The translations under genes were made by a program, and so were the position numbers. The notes beneath the pieces are model-generated. The model was given only the letters and a program-made list of their open reading frames with translations. It had not been told where the DNA came from and made no database searches. Positions 51,371 through 59,873 of a DNA stretch of 64,000 nt are shown piece by piece (the first letter of the stretch is position 1; every line of letters starts with the position of its first letter). Source of the DNA: G963665185 sp049723905 (GTDB taxonomy: Bacteria; Desulfobacterota; Desulfovibrionia; Desulfovibrionales; Desulfovibrionaceae). Location: positions 4,278,001 to 4,342,000 of the forward strand of contig NZ_JBJKFD010000001.1 in assembly GCF_049723905.1 (NCBI RefSeq), read 5' to 3'.

Positions 51371-51772
51371 CTACTTTGAAGATGCAAGAAATTTTATCCA
51401 CAACGTGCGGGTGCGGGGGCCGTCGAACTCGCAGAAAAAGATGTGCTGCCACGTGCCCAGCATGAGCCGTCCGTCTTCGACAATGACCAGCTGTTCACAG
51501 CCGAACAGGCTGGACTTGATATGCGCGTCCGAGTTGCCCTCGGCATGGCGGAAGTCGGAAGAGGCAGGGACCAAGCGCTGCATAAAGGAGGTGATGTCGC
51601 GCACCACGTCCGGGTCCGCACCTTCGTTGACAGTGACGGCACCCGTGGTGTGGGGGCAATAGATGAGCACCGCACCGTCCTGTATTCCGTCATCTGCCAC
51701 GGCTTGGGCAACTTGGGTGGTTATGTCCGTCATTTGCGTGCGGGAGTCGGTACGAACGTTCAGTTTTATCAT
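51371..51772 (-). CDS. YjbQ family (UPF0047) protein
   Basis: 133 residues covering the full family: LIYCPHTTGAVTVNEGADPDV, FRHAEGNSDAHIKSSLFG and LGTWQHIFFCEFDGPRTR. Conserved His residues bind a metal. Members have weak thiamine-phosphate synthase activity and uncertain physiological role. Confidence 0.92.
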   Translation of the reverse strand: MIKLNVRTDSRTQMTDITTQVAQAVADDGIQDGAVLIYCPHTTGAVTVNEGADPDVVRDITSFMQRLVPASSDFRHAEGNSDAHIKSSLFGCEQLVIVEDGRLMLGTWQHIFFCEFDGPRTRTLWIKFLASSK

Positions 51773-51941
51773 TGTGCATTCCTTTGTGGTATGTTGTTTT
51801 AAGATTATGGTCGCTTTTGTCCGGCCATGAAACCGTCATAAAACGGTACACATTGCGCTTCTTCAAGAATTGCAATACATAATGTATGTTCTTGTTGTAC
51901 CGAATTTTTTGACCAAAGATATGCAAGGAAGCATGAACCGT

Positions 51942-52706
51942 ATGTCCAATTCAACAGAAAAGCCTGCAAATGGCGACAACAAGATTCGTGGTGTTTTTTC
52001 CTCCCAGAAGGTTATGAAGGTAGGGACCGGAACAACCACCCGAAAAACAGTACAGCAAACATTTCACTATGCCGAGGAGCTGCCCAACGGCGATATCGAA
52101 TTGCAGCTTCTCAATGCCAATCATATGCCTGCCGGGTCCAAAGAGACAGTCACCAAGGACGAACTTCTGCAGAAGTATTCTCCGGAACCCGAATTGTATC
52201 AAACGACTGTCTACCCGAAAATGAAGGAAGTCGGCAAAACCCTGGCTCGGGCGGACAGACACAGAAAGCGCGGGGAAACCTTCAGTGCCGAGATGTGCTA
52301 CAACGATGCGCTCAAGGTGGACGACCAGAACGTACGCGCCAACTTCGGCATAGGCATGTGTTATTTGCAGCGCGGGGAAAGCGCCAAGGCCGACGACATC
52401 CTCAAACGTATCGTCAAGCTCGATGCGGCGTTTGAGGAAGAACACAAACACATGTTCAACGAGTTCGGCATCAATCTTCGCAAAAACAAAATGGCGGAGC
52501 AGGCCGTTGAATATTACAAGCGGGCCGCCGAGTTCACAAAGAACGACGAAAACCTGCAATATAATATCGCGCGGGCTTACTTCGACCAGGGCCGGTTTGC
52601 CGATGCCAAGACGTATTGCGAAAAGGCGTTGACCATTAACCCGGATCTGGATGAAGCAAAGAAAATGATTGAGCTGATGCTCTCGAAAAAATTATTGGAC
52701 AATTGA
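51942..52706 (+). CDS. Cytosolic TPR protein
   Basis: 254 residues from the ATG at 51942 (AAGGAAG upstream); ATGs at 51921 and 51933 are alternatives. N-terminal 100 residues are a basic, beta-rich unknown part (FSSQKVMKVGTGTTTRKTVQQ). Four TPR-like units follow (ADRHRKRGETFSAEMCYNDAL, NFGIGMCYLQRGESAKADDI, AVEYYKRAAEFTKNDENLQY, YCEKALTINPDLDEAKKMI). No signal peptide. Homologues are common in Desulfovibrionales without a proven role. Confidence 0.8.
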   Translation: MSNSTEKPANGDNKIRGVFSSQKVMKVGTGTTTRKTVQQTFHYAEELPNGDIELQLLNANHMPAGSKETVTKDELLQKYSPEPELYQTTVYPKMKEVGKTLARADRHRKRGETFSAEMCYNDALKVDDQNVRANFGIGMCYLQRGESAKADDILKRIVKLDAAFEEEHKHMFNEFGINLRKNKMAEQAVEYYKRAAEFTKNDENLQYNIARAYFDQGRFADAKTYCEKALTINPDLDEAKKMIELMLSKKLLDN

Positions 52707-52742
52707 TAGGACGGCTGAATACGCCCAAAACAAGGAGAGCCC

Positions 52743-52832
52743 ATGAGCTTTTTCAGGTACATCGCTTTGGTGGGGATACTCATCGTGGCGGCAGTGATGA
52801 TCTATCTGTACTTTATGTCCATGGGGAGTTGA
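52743..52832 (+). CDS. Tiny membrane protein, 29 aa
   Basis: MSFFRYIALVGILIVAAVMI plus nine residues: a single membrane helix. AAGGAG lies seven bases before the ATG, and it follows the TPR gene by 36 bases. Size, RBS and clean hydrophobicity support a real small gene. Confidence 0.6.
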   Translation: MSFFRYIALVGILIVAAVMIYLYFMSMGS

Positions 52833-53119
52833 CGTCGCGCTGACGTAGCATCTGAAAAAGTTTTGCGCAGTGGTACGCATGGAGCGGGTTCCCGTGTGTA
52901 CCGAAGGCCGGAAGTTCCCTCGTGGGGGTTGCAGGAGGGAGGACTTGTTTCTCGGCCGTTTCCAGACCACGAAATTCATATCCTGAATGAGTGGACACTC
53001 TGGTGTCCTCAAAAAAACGAGTTTCACCGTCTTTTCCGCTTCCGCTGATCGCCTGATGTGTGGCGCGGAATGCTCTTGTGGCGGCGTTCGGGCATATTCC
53101 GTCTGCGCCCTGCCGCGTC

Positions 53120-54394
53120 TTATTCCTTTATATGCACCTTCCCCAGTATTCCCGCCCCAAAGCCGAAGAAAATCGCGATAACCAGTACGGCATCGCGCGA
53201 AGAACCTGTCAGCTGGCGTACCAGGGCAAAGAGAAACGGTCCGCCGATGGCCGAGAATTTTGCCACTACCGAATAATAGCCGAAATACTGTGCTGTCTGT
53301 CCCGGCGGCACCAGCCGGGCAAACAGGGAGCGCGACAGGGCTTGCGAACCGCCCAGCACCAGCCCGACCAATCCACCCAGAATAAAGTATTCCGTGGCCG
53401 AATGGATGACGTAGGCATAGAAGACGATGCCCGTCCACACGGCCAGGGAGACGACCAGGGCGGTCTTGGCAGAGGTTGCCGCGGCCAGCCGCGCAAAGAT
53501 ATGCGCGCCACCAAATGCCACGAATTGAATGATCAGCAGCGTCAGCATCAGCACTGTTGTGGGCAGGCCCAGTTCCTCCTTGCCGTAGATGGTCGCCATG
53601 GCAATGGTGGTCTGGATGCCATCATTGTACAGCAGAAAGGCCAGCAGAAAGAGCGAGGCCGGGCCGCCTTTGGCAAGCAGGCGCAGTGTGGAGCCCGCCT
53701 GGGAAAGTCCCTGCCTTGTCTGTTCGGCCAGGGATGGGCGCAGCCGGGATGGGGTTGGCGGGTCCGCGGGCAGGCCGCGCAGGGAGACCAGGGAAAAAAC
53801 GGCCCACCAAACAGCGGCCATTGCCATGGAAAGTGTGGCGGCTTCTCCCTGCCCCAGGCCGAATCGGTCGTGCAGGGCAATGAGTGCCAGGGAAAGGCAG
53901 AACTGCAATCCCCCGCCCAGATAGCCGTAGGCGAAGCCCCGTGCGGAGATGCGGTCCCAATCCTTTTTCAGGGCGATTTCCGGCAGAAAGGCGTCGTAAA
54001 AGACATTGGCGCAGGCAAAGCACATTTGCGCTCCGATAAAAAGGAGCAGTGTTCGCGCCACGTCGCCGGGACCGGACAGGCCGAGGCCCAGGGCACAGGC
54101 TGCGCCGGTAAGGCAGAACAGGGTCAGAAAACTTTTTTTGCGTCCGGACGTGTCGGCCATGGCACCGAGTACGGGTGCGGCCGCAAACACGAGCAGGGCC
54201 GAAAGGCTTACGGCGTAGCCCCACAAAGAGGTTGCGTTGACCTGCATGCCCAGCAGATGCCAACCCTGGGCGGGAACGATGCCACCGGCGAAATAGGCAG
54301 GCAGAACCGCCGTGGCTACGGTGAGCACGTAGGCCGAATTGGCCCAGTCGTACATGCACCATGCATTGACGGTCCGGGTGTCGAGCGTGTCCAT
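53120..54394 (-). CDS. MFS transporter (UMF1/Atg22-like)
   Basis: 424 residues, 12 membrane segments. VNAWCMYDWANSAY at the N-terminus and DAFLPEIALKKDWDRISARGFAYGYLGGG are signatures of the UMF1 (vacuole effluxer Atg22-like) branch, whose bacterial substrates are unknown. Start at 54394 follows GAGAGAGG. It is co-directional with, and 35 bases from, the metallo-hydrolase gene, so it may export or import that enzyme's substrate or product. Confidence 0.88.
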   Translation of the reverse strand: MDTLDTRTVNAWCMYDWANSAYVLTVATAVLPAYFAGGIVPAQGWHLLGMQVNATSLWGYAVSLSALLVFAAAPVLGAMADTSGRKKSFLTLFCLTGAACALGLGLSGPGDVARTLLLFIGAQMCFACANVFYDAFLPEIALKKDWDRISARGFAYGYLGGGLQFCLSLALIALHDRFGLGQGEAATLSMAMAAVWWAVFSLVSLRGLPADPPTPSRLRPSLAEQTRQGLSQAGSTLRLLAKGGPASLFLLAFLLYNDGIQTTIAMATIYGKEELGLPTTVLMLTLLIIQFVAFGGAHIFARLAAATSAKTALVVSLAVWTGIVFYAYVIHSATEYFILGGLVGLVLGGSQALSRSLFARLVPPGQTAQYFGYYSVVAKFSAIGGPFLFALVRQLTGSSRDAVLVIAIFFGFGAGILGKVHIKE

Positions 54395-54429
54395 GCCCTC
54401 TCTCATGCCGTCTGTGTACCCGGCCCGCA

Positions 54430-55206
54430 TTACGAATTCGGGTCGGCCGGAATAACATCCATGGCGGCGTAGCGCGGTTCGTGCAGGGGGAGCAGGGTTG
54501 GGGCCAGCGACTTGGCCTGTACCAGAATGTCGTATGCCTGATTGACGTCCAGGTGGGTTCCCGGAGGAATGACGTCCATTTCCATGGCCCGTACCTCGAT
54601 GGGCGGGTAGAGGTTTTCCAGGATGGTGCAGAAACCGCATATCAGCACCGGCCCGTCCGGGGTCTGCACCAGGATGGACATGCCGCCTGCGGTGTGGGCC
54701 GGGGTGTGGATCATGCGGATGCCGGGCAGGACGTCGGTGTCGCCGTCAAGCACCACAAGCTGTCCGTTTTCCTCTACATCTTCTATGTAATCTTCCAGAT
54801 AGCGGAAATCCAGGGGATGGGGCGCATGGATATGCTCCAGCTCCTTTTGGTGCACATATATCTTGGCGTTGGCGCATTTGTAGTCGTTTTCGCAATGGTC
54901 GTTGTGCAGATGGGTGTGCAGAACAACGTCCACATCCCGGGGGGCGAGTCCGTGCAGGGCAAGGCCTTCTTCAAAGGTGTGGATGGGACCGCCGATGGCC
55001 AGTTCTCTGTCCGGGGAGACAATGGGCTGCATTTCGCCGGTATCCACCAGGATTGTCTTGTCGCCACCTTTGAGATACCAGGTATAAATGGGAATAGTGT
55101 AGGGTGTTCCGTAATCGTGCTGATAGGTCATCATCCCCTTGTCAAAGACTTTTGTGCCCATGACAATGGGGTGGATTGTGTAGGTGGTTTGCTTGTGTGC
55201 GGGCAT
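54430..55206 (-). CDS. Metallo-beta-lactamase fold hydrolase, N-acyl homoserine lactonase-like
   Basis: 258 residues. The dinuclear zinc motif is H99-x-H101-x-D103-H104 in HTHLHNDHC, with a further His in HTPAHTAGG and the C-terminal His in LPLHEPRY. The order fits AiiA-type AHL lactonases. The position of the usual bridging Asp reads CGFC, as in a broad subgroup labelled AHL lactonase without proof, so the true ester or lactone substrate is open. GGAGGTTTC precedes the ATG at 55206. Confidence 0.82.
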   Translation of the reverse strand: MPAHKQTTYTIHPIVMGTKVFDKGMMTYQHDYGTPYTIPIYTWYLKGGDKTILVDTGEMQPIVSPDRELAIGGPIHTFEEGLALHGLAPRDVDVVLHTHLHNDHCENDYKCANAKIYVHQKELEHIHAPHPLDFRYLEDYIEDVEENGQLVVLDGDTDVLPGIRMIHTPAHTAGGMSILVQTPDGPVLICGFCTILENLYPPIEVRAMEMDVIPPGTHLDVNQAYDILVQAKSLAPTLLPLHEPRYAAMDVIPADPNS

Positions 55207-55431
55207 GAAACCTCCAATGTGCATTTCCAGTGTTTAATCAGGCCGGACGAAGGTTGTTTTCAGGATGCACCCGGCCCGTGTTGCGGTCAAGCGATAGGGG
55301 ACGTATTTGACCTTTTTACGGGCTTTTCCGACTATTCTGGTCAGGAAAAAGAAGCAAAAAAAATTAAAAAATAATTCGAGAATATCGAATTCCAAGACAC
55401 AAAAATACAACATTTACACCACGTTATCCTA

Positions 55432-55457
55432 CAAAACTGAGTGTCCACTCAGTTTTG
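55432..55457. promoter_or_regulatory. TetR-type operator 1
   Basis: CAAAACTGAGTG / CACTCAGTTTTG palindrome with two-base centre; core GAGT-N4-ACTC. Lies in the divergent region between the metallo-hydrolase and TetR genes. Confidence 0.75.
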
Positions 55458-55466
55458 CTGATTTCT

Positions 55467-55495
55467 TTGACATATCAGCATATTGCCAGTAATTC
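55467..55495 (+). promoter_or_regulatory. Predicted tetR promoter
   Basis: TTGACA (55467-55472), 17-bp spacer, TAATTC (55490-55495). Operator 1 lies just upstream and operator 2 covers the expected start of transcription, as expected for autorepression. Confidence 0.65.
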
Positions 55496-55500
55496 AGATT

Positions 55501-55524
55501 AAAACTGAGTGGGTACTCGGTTTT
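55501..55524. promoter_or_regulatory. TetR-type operator 2
   Basis: AAAACTGAGT-GGGT-ACTCGGTTTT: same 10-4-10 layout as operator 1 with one arm mismatch. Confidence 0.75.
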
Positions 55525-55527
55525 TAT

Positions 55528-55547
55528 GGTCGAGTGGGTATTCGACC
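55528..55547. promoter_or_regulatory. TetR-type operator 3
   Basis: GGTCGAGT-GGGT-ATTCGACC: shorter arms, same GAGT-N4-ATTC core and same four-base centre as operator 2. Confidence 0.65.
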
Positions 55548-55596
55548 CGAAGATGGGGAAAACACTGCGCCGGATTGAGCATACCATTCAATCTGG

Positions 55597-55654
55597 CAGG
55601 CTGCGCAAAAAAGGTCTGAGCCAACGACGTTCTCGTACCTTTGCAAGCAGCCCA
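55597..55654. repeat. Family B copy 6 (internally deleted)
   Basis: CAGGCTGCGCAAAAAAGG ... GTACCTTTGCAAGCAGCC: both ends of family B with most of the interior lost. It lies in the leader of tetR. Confidence 0.65.
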
Positions 55655-55749
55655 AGACAGAGCCGAAGGAAGGGATGGTGAAAGCACCCCCCCCTTGCCA
55701 CCGGCATATCCAAAGTCCCATCACGTGCAGCGTTAAGGACAGGGCCGGT

Positions 55750-56340
55750 ATGAAGAAAAAAGAAGCTATCCTCAAAGTCGCCACCGTACTGTTCGCAAAT
55801 CAGGGATTTGCCGATACTTCCGTCCAGGAAATATCGCATCTGTCCGGTGTGGCCGAGGGCACAATCTTCTACCACTACCACAGCAAGGAGCAGCTGCTTC
55901 TTTCCATCCTTCGGCAGACCAAGGATTCCATTGTCCATCAGTTCGACGAATTCGTGCAGGGGCGGAAGTTCGATTCCGGCATGCACATGGTCGAGGAGAT
56001 GGTCTCCTTTTATCTCTATCTCGCCGGTCTCATGGAAGACCAGTTCCTGCTCCTCCACCAGCGCTTTCTGTACAAATGCTCGGAGACCAATGCCGAATTC
56101 AGGGTGTGTCTGGAGGAAATTTACAACTGCCTGACCGATATCTTCGAAAAAGCCATTGTGGTGGGGCAACGCGACGAGTCCGTCTGCGCGGAGGCTCATC
56201 CACGCAAGTCCGCCCTCGTGCTGTTTACCATGGTGGACGGGCTGGTCCGGTTCAAGAATTACAATTTGTACGATGCCGGGGCGTTGTTCAACGAACTGAT
56301 GCGATCGTGCCGAAGGATGTTGCAGGGGAGCGCAGGCTGA
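55750..56340 (+). CDS. TetR family transcriptional regulator
   Basis: 196 residues. N-terminal HTH: ILKVATVLFANQGFADTSVQEISHLSGVAEGTIFYHYHSKEQLL. The C-terminal ligand domain is about 140 residues and unassigned. Three operator-like palindromes precede it, one covering its own predicted transcription start, so autoregulation and control of the divergent hydrolase-MFS pair are likely. Control of the downstream SulP gene is also possible. Start at 55750 gives the standard KKEAILKVA N-terminus. Confidence 0.9.
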   Translation: MKKKEAILKVATVLFANQGFADTSVQEISHLSGVAEGTIFYHYHSKEQLLLSILRQTKDSIVHQFDEFVQGRKFDSGMHMVEEMVSFYLYLAGLMEDQFLLLHQRFLYKCSETNAEFRVCLEEIYNCLTDIFEKAIVVGQRDESVCAEAHPRKSALVLFTMVDGLVRFKNYNLYDAGALFNELMRSCRRMLQGSAG

Positions 56341-56478
56341 AAAACCGCGCCCGGCGGATTTGGGCTGCCGGGGGTGGGTGCACATGTGGCGGGAAGGGGC
56401 CGGGAACCCCGAATCTCCCGAGTGGAGTGCTTCTGCGCAAGACTCACACGTAAGACAGAGACAGAGGAAGTGGTTGTC

Positions 56479-58602
56479 ATGTTGATGAAAATTTTTCCGT
56501 TTCTTGGTTGGATCAAGGGGTACAACGGAGCGGCGCTGCGGGCGGATGCCATTGCGGGGTTGACCGTTGCGCTGGTTTTGATCCCCCAGTCCATGGCCTA
56601 TGCCCAGCTTGCGGGCATGCCTGCATACTACGGGTTGTATGCATCGTTTCTGCCGCCGCTGGTGGCGGCCCTGTTCGGGTCCAGCCGTCAGCTGGCCACC
56701 GGCCCGGTGGCAGTGGTCTCGCTGATGACCGCCGCATCCCTTGAACCTCTGGCCACGGCGGGCAGTTCCGGCTACATCGCCTACGCCATTCTGCTGGCCC
56801 TCATGGTCGGCGTGTTCCAGCTTATGCTGGGCGTGCTGCGCCTGGGGCTGGTGGTCAACTTTCTGTCCCACCCGGTGGTCAACGGCTTTACCAACGCCGC
56901 CGCCATCATCATCGCCTCATCCCAGCTTTCCAAGATGTTCGGCGTGTACGTGGACAAGTCCCCCCACCATTATGAGACCATCATCAACGTGGTGACAAAC
57001 GCATTTCATTACACCCACTTGCCAACATTGGGAATGGGGGTGCTGGCCTTTGCCATAATGATCGTGCTCAAACGCATCAACCCGCGTATCCCCAACGTGC
57101 TGGTGGCGGTTGTGGTAACCACGGCCCTGTCCTGGGGGCTGGGCTTCAACCACGACTCCAAGGCCGACCTGGATGCCTTCCGTTCGGAAAGCATGCGTGC
57201 CTCCGTGGTGGAGTTCAATGCGGCGATCAAAGGCATCGACGACCTGGCCCAGCAGCGTACCGAACTGGCTGCCAAGCTGGAACAGGCCAAAAAGGAAGGC
57301 GAAACCATTGCCCAGCTGGATGTGGAGCATGACAAGCGTGTGCTGACCGTGAAGATCAACCAGCTCAAGCAGAAGGCACACGTGCTTCGCGAAGGTCTGC
57401 GCAACGTGCTCATGGCGGGCGTGGAAACCGACGGCGGGCTGGTTTTCTACCCGCAGGGCGAAGTTCCCACCGGACTGAAGGACGACGGACGGACCTGGCG
57501 GCTGAAGGTTGGCAACACCAAGCTCGATACCAGCTCCCTCAAGATGATGGGCGGCGGTGCCGTGGTCGGAACCGTACCTTCCGGCATTCCCTCCATCACC
57601 ATGCCCAAGGTCGATTTTGGTGTAATGGTGCAGCTGCTGCCGTATGCGGCCATCATCTCTCTGCTGGGCTTCATGGAAGCCATTTCCATTGCCAAGGCCA
57701 TGGCCGCCAAAACCGGCCAGCGTCTTGACCCTAACCAGGAACTCATCGGCCAGGGGCTGGCCAATATTCTGGGCGCCTGTGGCAAAAGCTATCCTGCCTC
57801 GGGTTCCTTTTCCCGTTCCGCGGTCAACCTCCAGGCTGGTGCGGTTACCGGACTTTCCAGCGTGTTCACCTCGCTGATGGTCGTCATTGCCCTGCTGTTT
57901 TTCACGCCTCTGCTGTACCATCTGCCCCAGGCTGTTCTGGCGGCGGTCATTATGATGGCGGTTATCGGGCTCATCAACGCGTCCGGTTTCATCCATGCCT
58001 GGAAGGCCCAATGGTACGACGGCGCCATCTCCATCATTTCCTTTGTCTGTACCCTGGCCTTTGCCCCGCATCTGGACAAGGGCATCATGGTGGGCGTCGG
58101 TCTTTCCCTGGGCGTGTTCTTGTACAAGAGCATGCGTCCCCGTATCGCCAGCCTGTCCCGCAACGAAAAGGAAGTGTTGTGCGACGCCATGGCGTTTGGC
58201 CTGCGTGAATGCGAGCACATCGCCATGGTTCGTTTCGACGGTCCCTTGTTCTTCGCCAACGCCAGTTTTCTGGAAGACCAGATCACGGACCGCATGATGC
58301 GGAACAAGAAGCTGCGGCATATCATTCTGGTCGCCAACGGCATCAACGACATGGACGCCTCGGGCGAAGAAGCGTTATCCCTTATTGTGGACCGCGTGCG
58401 CAGCAACGGCGTGGATATCTCCTTGAGCGGCGTGAACGAAGCCGTCATGGCCGTGCTTGAGCGTACCCACCTGCTGGAGAAGATCGGCGAGGACCACATT
58501 TATTCGACCATGGAACGGGCCATTGAAGCCACGCACAAGTTGGCGCACGAGGACGGCAGTGAAGATTCCTGTCCCCTTACCTCGGCCTGTCGTCTGGCCT
58601 AG
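56479..58602 (+). CDS. SulP family anion transporter with STAS domain and a large internal insert
   Basis: 707 residues. SLC26/SulP core: ADAIAGLTVALVLIPQSMAYAQLAG, YGLYASFLPPLVAALFGSSRQLATGPVA, and a second half with LLPYAAIISLLGFMEAISIAKAMA and YPASGSFSRSAVN. A C-terminal STAS domain spans about 570-690 (VRFDGPLFFANASFLEDQI, GINDMDASGEEAL). Unusual is an insert of about 140 residues (roughly 222-370) between membrane segments, with a coiled coil (LAQQRTELAAKLEQAKKEGE) and a beta-rich part. Cargo may be sulfate or bicarbonate, unproven. It leads into a signalling operon, 23 bases from the next gene. Confidence 0.9.
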   Translation: MLMKIFPFLGWIKGYNGAALRADAIAGLTVALVLIPQSMAYAQLAGMPAYYGLYASFLPPLVAALFGSSRQLATGPVAVVSLMTAASLEPLATAGSSGYIAYAILLALMVGVFQLMLGVLRLGLVVNFLSHPVVNGFTNAAAIIIASSQLSKMFGVYVDKSPHHYETIINVVTNAFHYTHLPTLGMGVLAFAIMIVLKRINPRIPNVLVAVVVTTALSWGLGFNHDSKADLDAFRSESMRASVVEFNAAIKGIDDLAQQRTELAAKLEQAKKEGETIAQLDVEHDKRVLTVKINQLKQKAHVLREGLRNVLMAGVETDGGLVFYPQGEVPTGLKDDGRTWRLKVGNTKLDTSSLKMMGGGAVVGTVPSGIPSITMPKVDFGVMVQLLPYAAIISLLGFMEAISIAKAMAAKTGQRLDPNQELIGQGLANILGACGKSYPASGSFSRSAVNLQAGAVTGLSSVFTSLMVVIALLFFTPLLYHLPQAVLAAVIMMAVIGLINASGFIHAWKAQWYDGAISIISFVCTLAFAPHLDKGIMVGVGLSLGVFLYKSMRPRIASLSRNEKEVLCDAMAFGLRECEHIAMVRFDGPLFFANASFLEDQITDRMMRNKKLRHIILVANGINDMDASGEEALSLIVDRVRSNGVDISLSGVNEAVMAVLERTHLLEKIGEDHIYSTMERAIEATHKLAHEDGSEDSCPLTSACRLA

Positions 58603-58625
58603 CGACTAAACACGGGAGAAAAACA

Positions 58626-59843
58626 ATGCCAGTCATTACTGTTTTCAACGGGTTGTTTTGTCAGGCCGGAAACGTGGTGCAGCGTTTGCTGGACACGGAC
58701 GGCTATACTTTGGTCACGGACCAGGATGTTGTGGCGGAAGCCGCCGCATTGTCGGGCATGGCCGAAGAAAAACTGGCTCGCGCCTTCACGGCGGGAACCT
58801 CCATATTCAATGCCTTCAGCCACGAGAAGGAACGGGCAGTGGCCTGGCTTCGCCTGGCTATGGCGCATCGGCTGCTTGATGGGGAAAACTTTTTGTTTTC
58901 CGGATTTGCCTCCCAGCTGCCTCCCGACGATATCGGCCACCTGCTGCGCGTCTGTCTGATTGCGGGCATCAAGGAGCGTCTGGCCGTTGCCAGGCAGGAG
59001 GAAGGCTACGCGGAAAAACATGCGCAAAAACTCATCCGCAAGGACGATGAAGACCGGGCCGACTGGGTCAAGCTGCTCAAGGGCGTGGACGATCCCTGGA
59101 GCAAGGAGCTGTACGACATGGTTCTGCCGGTGACGAGTACAGGCGTGGACGAATGCGTCGCCCTGATTCGCGAGCAGGCCGGAAATACGGCGGTGCGTGT
59201 TTCCGAATCCAGCCGGGCTGCGGTGCTGGACTTCCTGCTCTCCGCCAAGGTCGAGACCGCTTTGGTGGGTGAAGGCCACAATGTGGGAGTTTCATCCCGG
59301 AAAGGGGACGTTACCCTTACCATCAACAAGCATGTGCTCATGCTTGAACGACTGGAAAAAGAACTGGTGGAAGTCGCTTCCAGAGTTGACGGGGTGAAGA
59401 GCGTTACAGCCCGCGTGGGCAAGGGATTTCACAAGACCGATATTTACCGCAAGGCGGACTTCGAACTCCCGTCCAAGGTTCTGCTGGTGGACGACGAGAG
59501 GGAATTCGTGCAAACCTTGTCCGAGCGCCTGTTGCTGCGGGACATGGGCTCCGCAGTAGTGTACGATGGCGAATCCGCTCTGAATTTGCTGAACGACGAC
59601 CAACCCGAGGTCATGATTCTCGACCTCAAGATGCCCGGTATCGACGGCATCGAGGTGTTGCGCCGCGTCAAGAGCACCCGCCCCGAAATCGAAGTCATTA
59701 TCCTGACGGGACACGGATCGGATAAGGATAGGGAGATCTGCATGGAACTCGGTGCGTTTGCCTACCTGCACAAACCGGTAGACATTGACGTTCTGAGCGA
59801 AACGCTCAAGGCGGCAAACGATAAGATTCGCGATTCCAAGTAG
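58626..59843 (+). CDS. Fusion: cytidylate-kinase-like domain, BON-like domain, receiver domain
   Basis: 405 residues. Residues 1-200 resemble the cytidylate kinase-like family (VITVFNGLFCQAGNVVQRLL, then LVTDQDVVAEAA), with a poor P-loop (no GxGKS), so catalysis is doubtful. Residues about 205-275 look like a BON domain (SAKVETALVGEGHNVGVSSR, GDVTLTINKHVLMLERLEKE, VDGVKSVTARVG). Residues 280-405 are a complete receiver: LLVDDE, Asp332 in ILDLKMPGIDG, Lys in LHKPVD. There is no DNA-binding output. The N-terminus may act as the output or as a sensor of nucleotides. Next to SulP and a kinase gene. Confidence 0.8.
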   Translation: MPVITVFNGLFCQAGNVVQRLLDTDGYTLVTDQDVVAEAAALSGMAEEKLARAFTAGTSIFNAFSHEKERAVAWLRLAMAHRLLDGENFLFSGFASQLPPDDIGHLLRVCLIAGIKERLAVARQEEGYAEKHAQKLIRKDDEDRADWVKLLKGVDDPWSKELYDMVLPVTSTGVDECVALIREQAGNTAVRVSESSRAAVLDFLLSAKVETALVGEGHNVGVSSRKGDVTLTINKHVLMLERLEKELVEVASRVDGVKSVTARVGKGFHKTDIYRKADFELPSKVLLVDDEREFVQTLSERLLLRDMGSAVVYDGESALNLLNDDQPEVMILDLKMPGIDGIEVLRRVKSTRPEIEVIILTGHGSDKDREICMELGAFAYLHKPVDIDVLSETLKAANDKIRDSK

Positions 59844-59873
59844 GGGTTAGGCAGACAGCCAACGAGGTGGGGC

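Noticed and set aside
52989..53000. Fourth TetR operator GAGTGGACACTC
   Set aside because: Core matches but arms do not extend, and it lies past the 3' end of the MFS gene; kept only as a remark.
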